NCBI GenBank assembly: GCA_014380365.1
Contig: JACMJZ010000031.1
Location: 186,001-250,000 of the forward strand
Direction of reading: 5' to 3'
DNA: 64,000 bases
Origin: Pyrinomonadaceae bacterium
GTDB lineage: Bacteria > Acidobacteriota > Blastocatellia > Pyrinomonadales > Pyrinomonadaceae
A model generated the notes under the pieces. The model did no database searches. It saw only the letters and a list, made by a program, of their open reading frames with translations, and was not told the DNA's origin. The position numbers and the translations under genes are program-made. Positions 16,408 through 25,833 of the stretch are shown one piece after another. Within the stretch, counting starts at the first letter, position 1. Each line of letters starts with the position of its first letter.

Positions 16408-18342
16408 ATGTGTGGAATAACCGGTTGGGCAAATCTTGACGCACGCACGCCGCCACCGGATGGCGCGCGGGAGCTGTTGCACTCCATGTGCGAGCGAATG
16501 GTGCATCGCGGTCCTGATTCCGAAGGACTGCTGGTGTCGAACGGCGTGGCGCTGGGAATGCGACGCCTGGCTATCATCGATCTGAACACCGGAGAACAAC
16601 CCGCCTACAACGAGGACAAGAGCGTAGCCGTAATCCTCAACGGCGAAATCTACAATTATCGCGAGTTGCGCAAGGAGCTGGCGAAAAAGGGTCACAGCTT
16701 CAGCAGCCAATCCGATACGGAAGTGTTGCCGCATCTTTATGAAGAGTTTGGCGACGCGATGGTCGAGCGCCTCAACGGCATGTTTGCGTTTGCGTTGTGG
16801 GACGCGCGACGTCGAAGGCTGCTCATGGCGCGGGATCGGTTTGGCGAGAAGCCGCTCTATTGGGGCGTCTTTGATAACACACTGCTTTTCGCGTCGGAAC
16901 CGAAGGTCCTGTTGGCGCACCCGGCGGTTCACACGTCGCTGAATCTGCAGGCGCTGCGCCAGTATCTCTCGTTCGACTATGTGCCCGCGCCTCTTTCGAT
17001 CTACCAGGGCATTAACAAGCTGCCCGCGGCCCACACGCTGACGCTCGAGGCCGGCAAGATCGAAACCCGGGCCTACTGGCGTCTGAGTTATGAAACGAAG
17101 CAACCACCTCCTTCAGAAGCTGAAGCCGCGGAACGTCTGCGCGAACTCCTGGCCGAGTCTGTGCGAATGCGTCTCGTTTCAGACGTGCCGTTAGGAGTGC
17201 TACTTTCCGGCGGCGTTGATTCATCAACCGTGGCAGCGTTGGCGGTGGAGGCCTCGTCCGAGCCGGTCAAGACGTTTTCGATTTCGTTTGCAGAGTCGTC
17301 ATTTGATGAATCGTCTTACGCGCGCGCAGTAGCGAAGTTTCTCGGCACGGATCACCACGAAGAACGTCTCAGCGCCAACCTCGCGGCGAATCTCGTCGGG
17401 GATATTGGATCGTGGATGGACGAGCCTTTCAGCGACTCGTCACTTGTCCCCACTTATCTTCTGTCTCGTTTCACGCGCAAGCATGTGACGGTCGCGCTGG
17501 GAGGCGATGGCGGCGATGAGCTTTTCGCCGGCTATCCGATGTATCGCGGCCACCGCTGGGCCGACGTTTACGCGAAGGTGCCCGGCTTTTTACGAAATGG
17601 GCTGGTCGAACCGCTGGTGAGAGCGCTTCCAGTTAAGACGAAAAATCTTTCATTTGATTACAAGGCACTGCGATTCATCACCGGAGCAAAATATGATCGG
17701 GTCACTCGACATCATGTCTGGTTTGGTTCGTTTGCACCCGAAGAACAGAAACGGCTGTTGACCGCCGAGGCAATCGGCGCCAGCGACGCGGATGTCTATC
17801 GCGATGCGCGTCGAATGTTGTCGGAATGCGATTCCACTGACGCAGTTGAGCAAATGCAGAGTCTCGATACGCAGCTTTACCTGGCGGAGGACATACTGAC
17901 GAAAGTGGATCGCGCCAGCATGGCAGTGTCGCTGGAGGTGCGTGCGCCTTTTCTCGACCCACGCGTCGCCGAATTTGCGGCTTCGTTGCCCGCCGATTAC
18001 AAGCTGAGGGGTCGCCAAACGAAATATATTCTGAAACGCGCCATCGCAGATTCGCTGCCGCCTTTTGTGACGCGGCGAGGCAAGAAAGGGTTTGGCGTAC
18101 CGGTGGCGGAATGGCTCAAGGGGAAACTGCGTCCGCTCGCTCGCGATCTCTTATCACCCGAGCGCGTGCGCCGTGCCGGCGTGTTCAATCCTGAATACGT
18201 AACGCGACTACAGGATGAGCACGAACGCGGGATTGCAAATCACCGCAAACTTCTCTGGACGCTGTTGATGTTTGAACTCTGGCATGAGAGCTTTATCGAA
18301 ACACCGCGAAGGATCGAAACTTCGGTCACGAGTAAGCAGTAG
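16408..18342 (+). CDS. asnB: Asparagine synthase (glutamine-hydrolysing) family amidotransferase
   Basis: From the ATG at 16408 the protein begins MCGITGWANLD, so Cys2 becomes the N-terminal nucleophile of the class II glutaminase after Met removal. The longer frame upstream is repeat sequence. The glutaminase domain (residues about 2-210) contains HRGPDSEG and LNGEIYNY. The synthetase domain has the PP-loop LLSGGVDSSTVAAL, LGGDGGDELFAGY and KVDRASMAVSLEVRAPFLD. At 644 residues it has family length. In polysaccharide loci these enzymes often amidate sugar acids rather than make free asparagine; either role is possible here. Confidence 0.9.
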   Translation: MCGITGWANLDARTPPPDGARELLHSMCERMVHRGPDSEGLLVSNGVALGMRRLAIIDLNTGEQPAYNEDKSVAVILNGEIYNYRELRKELAKKGHSFSSQSDTEVLPHLYEEFGDAMVERLNGMFAFALWDARRRRLLMARDRFGEKPLYWGVFDNTLLFASEPKVLLAHPAVHTSLNLQALRQYLSFDYVPAPLSIYQGINKLPAAHTLTLEAGKIETRAYWRLSYETKQPPPSEAEAAERLRELLAESVRMRLVSDVPLGVLLSGGVDSSTVAALAVEASSEPVKTFSISFAESSFDESSYARAVAKFLGTDHHEERLSANLAANLVGDIGSWMDEPFSDSSLVPTYLLSRFTRKHVTVALGGDGGDELFAGYPMYRGHRWADVYAKVPGFLRNGLVEPLVRALPVKTKNLSFDYKALRFITGAKYDRVTRHHVWFGSFAPEEQKRLLTAEAIGASDADVYRDARRMLSECDSTDAVEQMQSLDTQLYLAEDILTKVDRASMAVSLEVRAPFLDPRVAEFAASLPADYKLRGRQTKYILKRAIADSLPPFVTRRGKKGFGVPVAEWLKGKLRPLARDLLSPERVRRAGVFNPEYVTRLQDEHERGIANHRKLLWTLLMFELWHESFIETPRRIETSVTSKQ

Positions 18343-18348
18343 CCAGCC

Positions 18349-18465
18349 GCCGATTTGCGCGGATAGACGCGGATCAGACCAGGAGAGTAATAAGCATCGT
18401 TTGGGTACCAGTTTTTCGGATTCGCGTAATCCGCGTTAATCAGCGGCTAAATTAGAGATTGTTTA
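18349..18465. repeat. Inverted repeat of the GCGGATTAACGCGGAT type
   Basis: The left half (GATTTGCGCGGATAGACGCGGA) and right half (GTAATCCGCGTTAATCAGCGGC) are imperfect reverse complements and fill the spacer after asnB. The related form at 57412-57537 has the same layout with ACAGATTACGCAGATT units. Confidence 0.55.
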
Positions 18466-18490
18466 GAGGCGGGCATTGCCCGCCGTTTCC

Positions 18491-19684
18491 ATGAACGAAC
18501 CCAGCACTGAACAAGCATTTGACGATCTCTTCGAATGGTGCCGACGGCGAAACTTTGCCGGCTACGATCCATTCGATGGGTTGAATAGCCGAGTTTTCCA
18601 GGCCACTCCTCTTAAGCATTCCAAGACAGCTAGATTAATTGCGACGCAATTGGTGAAGCGTTCGCCGTTGAATCTGCGCCCGCTCGCGCGCGTGCGCGTG
18701 CAAAAGAACTCGAAGGGAATTGCTTTGTTTGCCCTGGCTAGTTTGTCCAACTACCGCCGGCTAGGAACTCCGGAGGCCGAGAAGGAAGCCCGAGAGCTGC
18801 TGGACGAGTTGGGGCGAATGAAAATTTCAGGCTACAGCGGCGCGGCCTGGGGGTACAACTTCGACTGGCAAAATCGCAACTTCTTCGCCCCGCGAGGCAC
18901 GCCCATGATCGTGCCGAGCGCGTTCGCGGCGCGGGCGTTCCTTGAAGGCTACGAAACATTCAAGGACGATCGTTACCTGCAAACAACGCGAAGTGCCTGC
19001 GACTTTATTCTGAACGATCTAAGGCGTAGCTCGGAGCCGGACGACAAGGACGGTGAGTTTTGTTTTAGTTACTCGCCGCTTGACGACACCAGGGTTCTTA
19101 ATTCGAGTTTGTTTGCGGCTGAAACTCTAGCCTGTGTCGGAGCGCTCACGGGCGATGCGGAGTTTGGCGGGGTGACCAAAGACCTTGCTTTGCGCGCCGC
19201 AAACTACGTGGCTGGAAGACAGCGCGAGGATGGATCGTGGGCGTATGGGGCGGGGAGCGCGCAGCTCTGGGTCGACAACTTTCACACGGCATACGTGTTG
19301 ATGTCGCTCTCCAGGATTATGAAATGTTCAGGCGGCGCGATTAACTTGCAGCCGGCGTTGGAGCGCGGATATCGCTTCTGGCGCAAGAGCTTCTTTCTTG
19401 CGGACGGATGGCCGAAGTACTACCATGACGCCCTTTATCCAGCTGACGCGCACGCCGCTGCGACAGCCATCATCGCGCTGTTGGAGTTGCAGGAATTAGA
19501 CAGCGAGGCGATCCGCCTTGCAGAGCGGATAGCAGTCTGGAGTTTGCGCAATCTGCGCGGCAGTAGCGGATTATTTTACTATCAGCGCCGGCGTTTCTAC
19601 ACCGTCCGAACGCCCTTTATGCGTTGGACCCAGGCTTGGATGCTTTACGCTCTGGCGAGACTGTTGGAAGAGAAAAGGTTGTAA
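18491..19684 (+). CDS. Alpha-toroid (six-hairpin-like) protein of the polysaccharide locus
   Basis: The protein has 397 residues from the ATG at 18491; a TTG at 18476 lies in a hairpin (GGCGGGCA/TTGCCCGCC). It is mostly helical, with repeated blocks such as GSWAYGAGSAQLWVDNFHTAYVL and AATAIIALLEL, which are the marks of alpha/alpha-toroid proteins (glycoside hydrolases, lyases and prenyl cyclases). There is no signal peptide, so it acts in the cytoplasm. I cannot assign catalytic residues. Its place between asnB and acetyltransferase genes suggests a role in building or editing the glycan. Confidence 0.7.
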   Translation: MNEPSTEQAFDDLFEWCRRRNFAGYDPFDGLNSRVFQATPLKHSKTARLIATQLVKRSPLNLRPLARVRVQKNSKGIALFALASLSNYRRLGTPEAEKEARELLDELGRMKISGYSGAAWGYNFDWQNRNFFAPRGTPMIVPSAFAARAFLEGYETFKDDRYLQTTRSACDFILNDLRRSSEPDDKDGEFCFSYSPLDDTRVLNSSLFAAETLACVGALTGDAEFGGVTKDLALRAANYVAGRQREDGSWAYGAGSAQLWVDNFHTAYVLMSLSRIMKCSGGAINLQPALERGYRFWRKSFFLADGWPKYYHDALYPADAHAAATAIIALLELQELDSEAIRLAERIAVWSLRNLRGSSGLFYYQRRRFYTVRTPFMRWTQAWMLYALARLLEEKRL

Positions 19685-19816
19685 CGCAAACTACTACCAC
19701 CCCACGCGGGCGGCGGCGCTTCCCGGCTAGTTTGCGTGCTGTCGGGTGAAGCGAGGTTAGTGCAACCCAGAGGGGCCGTACCTCAATCAATGAAGCAGAC
19801 TAACAGTTTGCGTTAC
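19681..19816. repeat. Inverted repeat GTAACGCAAACT ... AGTTTGCGTTAC
   Basis: The 12-bp arms are perfect complements at 19681-19692 and 19805-19816, and AGTTTGCGT-like sequence occurs once more in the middle. The left arm overlaps the stop codon of the toroid gene. The spacer holds no gene. Confidence 0.65.
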
Positions 19817-19834
19817 AACCAGAAGAGAAACTGA

Positions 19835-20341
19835 ATGCCCATTGCTTCTGATGTGTCGTTGGGAAAAGATGTTCGCATCCGTCATCCTGACTTGGTGAAT
19901 CTTTACGGCTGCACTATCGCCGCGGAAACCCGGGTCGGGGCATTTGTCGAGATCCAAAAAAACGCTTCGGTGGGAGCACGCTGCAAAATCTCCTCACACA
20001 CCTTTATTTGCGAAGGCGTGACAATTGAGGATGAAGTATTTGTCGGCCATGGGGTGATGTTCACTAACGATCTCTATCCCAGCGCCGTCAATGACGATGG
20101 CTCGCCCCAAACCGAGGCAGACTGGGCTGTGGTTTCAACACGCGTGAAGCGTCGTGCTTCAATCGGGAGCAACGCGACGATACTGGCGGGAGTGACAATT
20201 GGTGAGTCAGCGCTGGTGGGAGCAGGAGCGGTCGTGACGAGCGATGTTGCAGACTATGCGATCGTTGCAGGCGTGCCCGCGCGAGTAGTCGGCGATGCGC
20301 GGAAGCGTCGCGATCGAATAGATAGTGGAACGGGGCAGTAG
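19835..20341 (+). CDS. Left-handed beta-helix N-acetyltransferase, WbpD/WlbB-like
   Basis: The protein has 168 residues. Hexapeptide repeats run through most of it (LGKDVRIRHPDLVNLYGCTI, VGAFVEIQKNASVGARCKI, IGSNATILAGVTIGESALVG). The block FVGHGVMFTNDLYPSA contains the histidine and asparagine typical of WbpD-type sugar N-acetyltransferases. With the Gfo/Idh and DegT genes downstream it fits synthesis of UDP-2,3-diacetamido-2,3-dideoxy-glucuronate. The last residues TGQ and the stop are read from inside an inverted repeat (20331-20410), so the natural C-terminus may have been replaced. Confidence 0.85.
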   Translation: MPIASDVSLGKDVRIRHPDLVNLYGCTIAAETRVGAFVEIQKNASVGARCKISSHTFICEGVTIEDEVFVGHGVMFTNDLYPSAVNDDGSPQTEADWAVVSTRVKRRASIGSNATILAGVTIGESALVGAGAVVTSDVADYAIVAGVPARVVGDARKRRDRIDSGTGQ

Positions 20342-20410
20342 CCCGACCGTAAGGGAGGGCGTTTACCTTACGGCGGTTGCGCCCTCCCTTACAGTCTGGC
20401 TACTGCCCCG
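20331..20410. repeat. Long inverted repeat (AGCCCGACCGTAAGGGAGGG family)
   Basis: Arms at 20331-20361 and 20380-20410 match over 31 bp with two or three mismatches, and the loop is 18 nt. The left arm supplies the stop codon of the acetyltransferase. Relatives with the GAAGCCCGACC core occur at 48697-48770 and 52180-52212. Confidence 0.85.
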
Positions 20411-20432
20411 CCTTTCTGAACAGAGATTACGT

Positions 20433-21443
20433 ATGATTAAAGTTGGAGTGATTGGTTACGGATACTGGGGCCCCAACCTGGTGCGCAACTTCATGGAAGC
20501 GCAGGGTTCTACGGTTGTGTCTGTTTGCGATCAGCGGAGTCAGCGGTTGGTCCAGTTGAAAACCCGTTACCCCACGGTGAAGACCGTAGACAACTCCTCC
20601 TCTCTATTTCAAGATCCTGAGATAGACGCGATCGTGATCGCTACGCCCGTCTCGTCTCATTTCGAACTGGCGATGGCAGCGCTTCAGGCGGACAAGCACG
20701 TGCTGGTCGAGAAACCACTGGCCGCGAATTCCGATCAGGCGACTCGGCTGGTTGAAGAAGCTGCACGACGTAATAAAGTCCTGATGGTGGATCACACCTT
20801 CGTCTATACCAGCGCGGTCCGCAAAATCAGAGAGTTGATCACCGCCAATGCTTTGGGTGATATTTACTATTACGACGCCGTGCGCGTAAATCTGGGTCTC
20901 TTTCAGCACGACGTGAACGTGATCTGGGATCTGGCGATTCACGATCTCTCCATCATGGATTATGTGTTGCCCTCGAAAGCCATCGCGGTTTCCGCTACCG
21001 GAATCAGCAATGTGCCGGGACAACCGGAGAACGTGGCGTATATCACGCTCTTCTTTGAAGCTCCACAGATTGCTCACGTGCACGTCAACTGGCTGACGCC
21101 GGTTAAAGTCCGGCACACGCTGATCGGCGGCAGCGAGAAGATGATTCTCTACGACGATCTCGAGCCGAGCGAGAAAGTGAAGATATATGACAAGGGCATC
21201 ACGGTTTCACAAAGCCCCGAAGCAGTTTATGAGATGCTGGTAAGTTACCGTTCCGGTGATATGTGGGCTCCGCGGCTGGACACGACCGAAGCGTTGCACA
21301 GAGAAGCGCTGCATTTTATTGACTGCATCGAGAACAATAAACAGCCGGAGACTGATGGCCACGCGGGACTCAGACTCGTGCGGATTGTTGAGGCTGCGGA
21401 AAAATCGCTGCGAGGTCGCGGGCAACTGGTCGAGATTGAATGA
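20433..21443 (+). CDS. Gfo/Idh/MocA oxidoreductase, WbpB-like
   Basis: The protein has 336 residues starting MIKVGVIGYGYWGPNLVRNF, which holds the Rossmann GxGxxG. The NAD(H) motif EKPLA is at residue about 95, and DHTFVYTSAVRKIREL and WDLAIHDLSIMDY (catalytic histidine region) follow. The longer frame upstream is the inverted repeat. The WbpB role is to oxidise C3 of UDP-N-acetylglucosaminuronate before transamination. The neighbours are the matching acetyltransferase and aminotransferase, 6 nt from the latter, which supports this assignment. Confidence 0.87.
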   Translation: MIKVGVIGYGYWGPNLVRNFMEAQGSTVVSVCDQRSQRLVQLKTRYPTVKTVDNSSSLFQDPEIDAIVIATPVSSHFELAMAALQADKHVLVEKPLAANSDQATRLVEEAARRNKVLMVDHTFVYTSAVRKIRELITANALGDIYYYDAVRVNLGLFQHDVNVIWDLAIHDLSIMDYVLPSKAIAVSATGISNVPGQPENVAYITLFFEAPQIAHVHVNWLTPVKVRHTLIGGSEKMILYDDLEPSEKVKIYDKGITVSQSPEAVYEMLVSYRSGDMWAPRLDTTEALHREALHFIDCIENNKQPETDGHAGLRLVRIVEAAEKSLRGRGQLVEIE

Positions 21444-21449
21444 CACGAG

Positions 21450-22568
21450 ATGATTCCTTTAGTTGACTTAAAGAGCCAATACGCGAGTCTCAAGGGCGAA
21501 ATAGACGGCGCTATTGCGGACGTCGTGCAGAGCTGTCATTTCATTTTGGGGCCACAGGTCGAGGCTTTTGAAGCTGAGTTTGCTGACTACTGCCAGACGC
21601 GCTTTGCCTGCGCGGTAAATTCCGGCACCAGCGCATTGCACCTTGCGCTCCTGGCGGCGGGGGTGGGACCGGGCGACGAGGTCATTACTGTCAGCTACAC
21701 GTTTGTCGCGACTGCAGCTGCTATTCGTTACACGGGGGCGCAGCCTGTTTTTGTTGATATCGATCCGCGCACCTGCAACATCGATCCGTCGCAGATCGAA
21801 TCAGCGATTACTTCGCGGACGAAAGTGATCATGCCGGTTCATCTACATGGCAGTTGCGCCGACATGGATCGGATCATGGAGGTTGCCCGGCGCCACAATC
21901 TCATCGTGATCGAAGACGCGGCCCAGGCGCATGGCGCCAAATACAGGGGCAGGCGTGCGGGGAGCATGGGACACCTCGCTTGTTTTAGTTTCTATCCCGG
22001 CAAGAACCTGGGTGCGTACGGCGAAGCCGGAGCTGTCGTTACCAGCGATGAACGCCATGCGACGCTCATCAGGCAGCTACGCGATCACGGGCAGAATGAG
22101 AAGTATCATCACGAGCGCCTCGGCTATAACTATCGGATGGAAGCGATCCAGGGCGCGGTGCTGAAAGTGAAACTAAAGTATCTCGACGATTGGAATGACG
22201 CGCGTCGACGACACGCTGAGACTTACCGCCATGAACTTCGGAATGCCGACGTCCGCCTTCTTGAAGAGACTGAAGGGAGCAACTCAGTCCACCACATCTT
22301 TCCCGTTTTCACTCAGGAGCGCGATGACTTGCAGCGTCACCTTCAGGCTGCCGGGATCGGCACCGGTATTCATTATCCAATTCCTGTTCACTTGCAGAGC
22401 GGTTACCGTGAGTTGGGCTACAGCGCCGGCGACTTTCCTCACACAGAGAGGGCGGCGGATGAAACACTCTCGCTTCCGATGTATCCTGAGCTAACCCCTG
22501 GGGCGGTGGTGCAGGTGGCGGATTCGGTGCGCCAGTTTCGCCGAAAGTCGGTTGCAGTCCATCCATAA
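21450..22568 (+). CDS. DegT/DnrJ/EryC1/StrS sugar aminotransferase, WbpE-like
   Basis: The protein has 372 residues. It starts IPLVDLKSQYASLKGEID, the usual start of this family. NSGTSALHLALLAAGVGPGDEV and EDAAQAHGAKYRGRRAGSMG bind PLP, and the lysine in FSFYPGKNLGAYGEAGA forms the Schiff base. The block NYRMEAIQGAVL is present. It should aminate the 3-keto sugar made by the WbpB-like enzyme. The short gap of 6 nt to the upstream gene indicates one operon. Confidence 0.9.
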   Translation: MIPLVDLKSQYASLKGEIDGAIADVVQSCHFILGPQVEAFEAEFADYCQTRFACAVNSGTSALHLALLAAGVGPGDEVITVSYTFVATAAAIRYTGAQPVFVDIDPRTCNIDPSQIESAITSRTKVIMPVHLHGSCADMDRIMEVARRHNLIVIEDAAQAHGAKYRGRRAGSMGHLACFSFYPGKNLGAYGEAGAVVTSDERHATLIRQLRDHGQNEKYHHERLGYNYRMEAIQGAVLKVKLKYLDDWNDARRRHAETYRHELRNADVRLLEETEGSNSVHHIFPVFTQERDDLQRHLQAAGIGTGIHYPIPVHLQSGYRELGYSAGDFPHTERAADETLSLPMYPELTPGAVVQVADSVRQFRRKSVAVHP

Positions 22569-22597
22569 GTTTCAGAAGCTTCATCCGCAGTGTTTCA

Positions 22598-23617
22598 ATG
22601 AGAATCTGGATCGATCTCGCAAACTCACCCCATGTGCCATTCTTCCGGGTGCTGGCAGACGAGTTTATCCGACGCGATCACGAAATCTTGGTAACCGCGC
22701 GAGCATTCGCGGAAACAATTCCCCTTGCCGAAGCAGCCGGATTCGCTCCGGAAATAATTGGTGGGCACGGCGGCGGTAAGCTATCCGGAAAAGCCGGTAA
22801 CCTGATCCAGCGTGGGTTGGCCCTCGCGCGTTGGGCGCGCGGTCGCAATCTCGACCTGGCTGTCAGCCATAATTCTTATTCGCAGATCCTCGCGGCGCGC
22901 GCGCTGTCCCTCACGAGCGTCACGCTGATGGACTACGAGCACCAACCGGCAAATCATTTGGCCTTCCGCCTGGCTTCGCGCGTAATTGTTCCCAGCGCCT
23001 TCCCGGAAGAATCGTTGTCACGCTTCGGGGCGTCACTCGGGAAAGTAAGGCGCTATCATGGAATCAAAGAGGATGTTTATCTGGCCGGCTTTGAAAGTGA
23101 CCCGGAGTTTGAAACCGAATTGAGTAAGCTGGGAATTAGCTCAAGCGATATACTTGTCGTCGTCCGCCCTCCGGCAAGTGATGCGCTATATCATCGTTTT
23201 GAGAATGAACTGTTCGATGATCTGCTTGATCACCTCGCGTCGCACCCGGGGGTAAAAGTTGTGCTGTTGCCACGCAGCGAATCGCAAAGACAGCTCTATG
23301 CATCGAATGCCAACCGTAAGTTTGTTATTCCGGCAGCTACGATGGACGGCGCGAATCTAATCGCGCATAGTGATTTGGTGGTGAGCGCCGGTGGCACTAT
23401 GAATCGCGAAGCGACGGCCCTGGGCATTCCGGCAGTGTCGATCTATCAAGGGCAGTGGGCCGCAATAGATCAGAATCTGTTAAGGGAAGGACGTCTGCAA
23501 AGGATTACGACGCCGGCTGACGTTCTCAATTTGCCTCTGCGGAAGAAGGGAACGGTTAGGGCGCGACGTGCCGTTCAGGTAGCCTCGGAGGTTGCGAGCC
23601 TTATACTCGCAACGTAA
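22598..23617 (+). CDS. DUF354 glycosyltransferase-like protein
   Basis: The protein has 339 residues. The N-terminus RIWIDLANSPHVPFFRVLADEF is the DUF354 signature, and the C-terminal half resembles a GT-B nucleotide-binding domain (VVLLPRSESQRQLY, DLVVSAGGTMNREATALGIP). Family members are found in polysaccharide loci of bacteria and archaea, but no reaction is assigned. There is no signal peptide. It sits between the aminotransferase and the sugar-phosphate transferase, 29 nt and 34 nt away. Confidence 0.8.
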   Translation: MRIWIDLANSPHVPFFRVLADEFIRRDHEILVTARAFAETIPLAEAAGFAPEIIGGHGGGKLSGKAGNLIQRGLALARWARGRNLDLAVSHNSYSQILAARALSLTSVTLMDYEHQPANHLAFRLASRVIVPSAFPEESLSRFGASLGKVRRYHGIKEDVYLAGFESDPEFETELSKLGISSSDILVVVRPPASDALYHRFENELFDDLLDHLASHPGVKVVLLPRSESQRQLYASNANRKFVIPAATMDGANLIAHSDLVVSAGGTMNREATALGIPAVSIYQGQWAAIDQNLLREGRLQRITTPADVLNLPLRKKGTVRARRAVQVASEVASLILAT

Positions 23618-23651
23618 CAGCAGCCCTAGCCCATCGCCGATTAGTAACTGA

Positions 23652-25208
23652 GTGAGAGTTGAGCCAATAAATAAGCCCTTGATTGATGCGAGCGTCGTGC
23701 GGGTGGCGCGGCGCGCGCCGGATTGGGTCATCCCCGCGATCAAGCTGGCGCTCTTCATTGTGGATGCCGGCATTGCCGCGTCTTCGTTTGCCGTAGCTTT
23801 CTACATTCGTGAAGGCGCATCCGTTTTTCGCGACAGCAGTAGCGGCACCTTTGCCTGGAGCGAGCGGTTTGCTCCATACGGAGCGCTGCTGCTTTTCGTC
23901 GTACTGATACGGTTGCTGGCCTTGCGTTATTACGATCTTTACCGGTTGCGCGGTGAGTTTTCTTTCCTTGAAGACAGCATCCGAATATTCAAGTCGACAG
24001 CTATTGGCTCGCTGCTCATCGTCGCAGCTGCGTTCTTGTATCGCGGAGGCTTCGACTACCGCGCCTTCTCCTACGCCCGCGGCATCTTCCTGCTCGACTT
24101 CCTGATCGCCTTAGCAAGCTTTTACGTGGTACGACTCGTCGTACGCAGCGCGCAGACTTTTTTCAGGGCGCGAGGCATTAATCTAATCCCGACCCTTGTC
24201 GTGGGACGTGGACCTGAGGCGGCCCTGTGCATCAAGGAAATGCGTGAACGCCCGTCGCTGGGATACCGCGTGGTTGGCGCAGTTGGCAGCAGCTCAATGG
24301 TTCCGGAGGAGCTACAAACATATGAAGGTGTACCGGTGGTCAGCGATTTCGCAGGGCTGCCTGACGCCATTCGTGAGTCGGGCGCCAACGAAGTGATTAT
24401 TGCCGACTCGAGTGTGGATGGTGACGTGCTCTTCGACGTCATGATGCGCTGCGGCCGCCGCCGCGGAGTCGAATTTCGCATCGCGCCGAGTCTGTTCAAC
24501 TGTTTGCCGAGTAAGACTGAAGTGGACCAGATTGGCGCGTTGCCGATGATCAGGCTCTTCCGCGAGCCACTTTCAGACTTTACGCGCGGCACAAAACGCT
24601 TTGTTGATATCGCCATTGCTTCTCTTACCCTGATCCTATTCTCGCCGGTCTGGCTGCTGATTGCCTTGCTGATAAAGTTTGACTCAAAGGGGTCGAGCTT
24701 CTACGCGCAGGAACGCGTCGGGATGGATGGGCGAATCTTTCTCGTTTATAAGTTTCGGACGATGCGTGTCGACTCAAACAGTGAAATTCACCGGGAGTAT
24801 CAACGCAAGTTTATTGCTGGCCACGCCGAAGCAAATGTAGGCGACGCAAAAAAGCCTGCATATAAACTGCGTGACGATCCGCGCATCACGCGGGTGGGAC
24901 GCGTCTTGAGGCGGCTGAGTCTCGACGAAGTGCCACAGTTATACAACGTGCTGCGAGGGGACATGAGCATAGTTGGTCCGCGTCCCCCGATTCCGTATGA
25001 AGTTGAGGCTTACGACCTGTGGCACCGCAAACGTCTTGACATGAAGCCGGGGCTAACGGGCTTGTGGCAGGTTTCCGGCAGGAACCGCCTGCCGTTTGAA
25101 GAGATGGTCAAGCTTGACCTCTTCTATATTGAAAACTGGTCGCTGCTGTTTGATTTCAAGATCATTCTACGGACTGTGCTGGCGATCGTTCGCGGCGACG
25201 GATATTAA
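23652..25208 (+). CDS. Polyprenyl-phosphate sugar-1-phosphate transferase (WbaP/PssY type)
   Basis: The GTG start at 23652 gives 518 residues. Four membrane segments in residues about 28-180 are followed by a CoA-binding-like domain (LVVGRGPEAALCIKEM). After one more membrane segment (about 322-342) comes the catalytic bacterial sugar transferase domain: QERVGMDGRIFLVYKFRTM, DPRITRVGRVLRRLSLDEVPQ and GDMSIVGPRPP. It transfers the first sugar phosphate to undecaprenyl phosphate, starting the repeat unit. All key residues are intact. It is the initiating enzyme for this locus. Confidence 0.92.
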   Translation: MRVEPINKPLIDASVVRVARRAPDWVIPAIKLALFIVDAGIAASSFAVAFYIREGASVFRDSSSGTFAWSERFAPYGALLLFVVLIRLLALRYYDLYRLRGEFSFLEDSIRIFKSTAIGSLLIVAAAFLYRGGFDYRAFSYARGIFLLDFLIALASFYVVRLVVRSAQTFFRARGINLIPTLVVGRGPEAALCIKEMRERPSLGYRVVGAVGSSSMVPEELQTYEGVPVVSDFAGLPDAIRESGANEVIIADSSVDGDVLFDVMMRCGRRRGVEFRIAPSLFNCLPSKTEVDQIGALPMIRLFREPLSDFTRGTKRFVDIAIASLTLILFSPVWLLIALLIKFDSKGSSFYAQERVGMDGRIFLVYKFRTMRVDSNSEIHREYQRKFIAGHAEANVGDAKKPAYKLRDDPRITRVGRVLRRLSLDEVPQLYNVLRGDMSIVGPRPPIPYEVEAYDLWHRKRLDMKPGLTGLWQVSGRNRLPFEEMVKLDLFYIENWSLLFDFKIILRTVLAIVRGDGY

Positions 25209-25256
25209 GTTTGCAACTATCAGAACCGGGAGCTCTGTGGTGATGGAAGCGAGATT

Positions 25257-25814
25257 ATGAAAACTCTTTGTGTAGTTATCGCCTGTTTGGTGCTTACCGT
25301 CGCCGTTAAGTCGCGGTGTCTTGCCCAAGCGGAGGACGCGCCCGCTTTCGACGATTTCAGGGTTGCCGTCTGGCGCGGACGCGTGGCGGCGCTGAATCTA
25401 AATAGCCACCCACTGGCGCGAAAGTTTCGCACAGCTTCACGCGAGCAAATCAAAGAGGAGGGCGTCAACTTCGCCGGACACTACACCCTCGTCTCCGTGG
25501 GTTGCGGCACGGGTTGTTCGATCAGCGGAATGGTTGACTCCCGTACCGGCAAAGCGTACTTCCCCAAAGAGTTTATTGGCTGGACGATCATCGTCGGGGA
25601 TTATGATCCGCCTGACGGCGAAGAGCAGTGGACGTTCCGAGCTGACAGCAGGCTGCTGCGCGCGATCGGACGCCCGAACATCGGCCGCCCTAGTGAAGAA
25701 CGCTATGGGGCAAGCGGAATTTACTACTACGAATGGTCGAAAAATCGCTTGCGGCTGGTGAAGTCTATTCCGGTAGGTTCCTATCCCAAGGCCGACCCGC
25801 CTGTAAGGCGCTAA
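25257..25814 (+). CDS. Secreted protein of unknown function
   Basis: The protein has 185 residues and a signal peptide (MKTLCVVIACLVLTVAVKSRC, cut near LAQAED). The mature part contains NFAGHYTLVSVGCGTGC, a conserved block of an uncharacterised family with a likely disulfide or metal-binding cysteine pair, followed by YFPKEF and DSRLL. It is convergent with the M20 peptidase (stops 20 nt apart). I do not assign a function. Confidence 0.7.
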   Translation: MKTLCVVIACLVLTVAVKSRCLAQAEDAPAFDDFRVAVWRGRVAALNLNSHPLARKFRTASREQIKEEGVNFAGHYTLVSVGCGTGCSISGMVDSRTGKAYFPKEFIGWTIIVGDYDPPDGEEQWTFRADSRLLRAIGRPNIGRPSEERYGASGIYYYEWSKNRLRLVKSIPVGSYPKADPPVRR

Positions 25815-25833
25815 GGACTGCCGCCGCCTCCGC

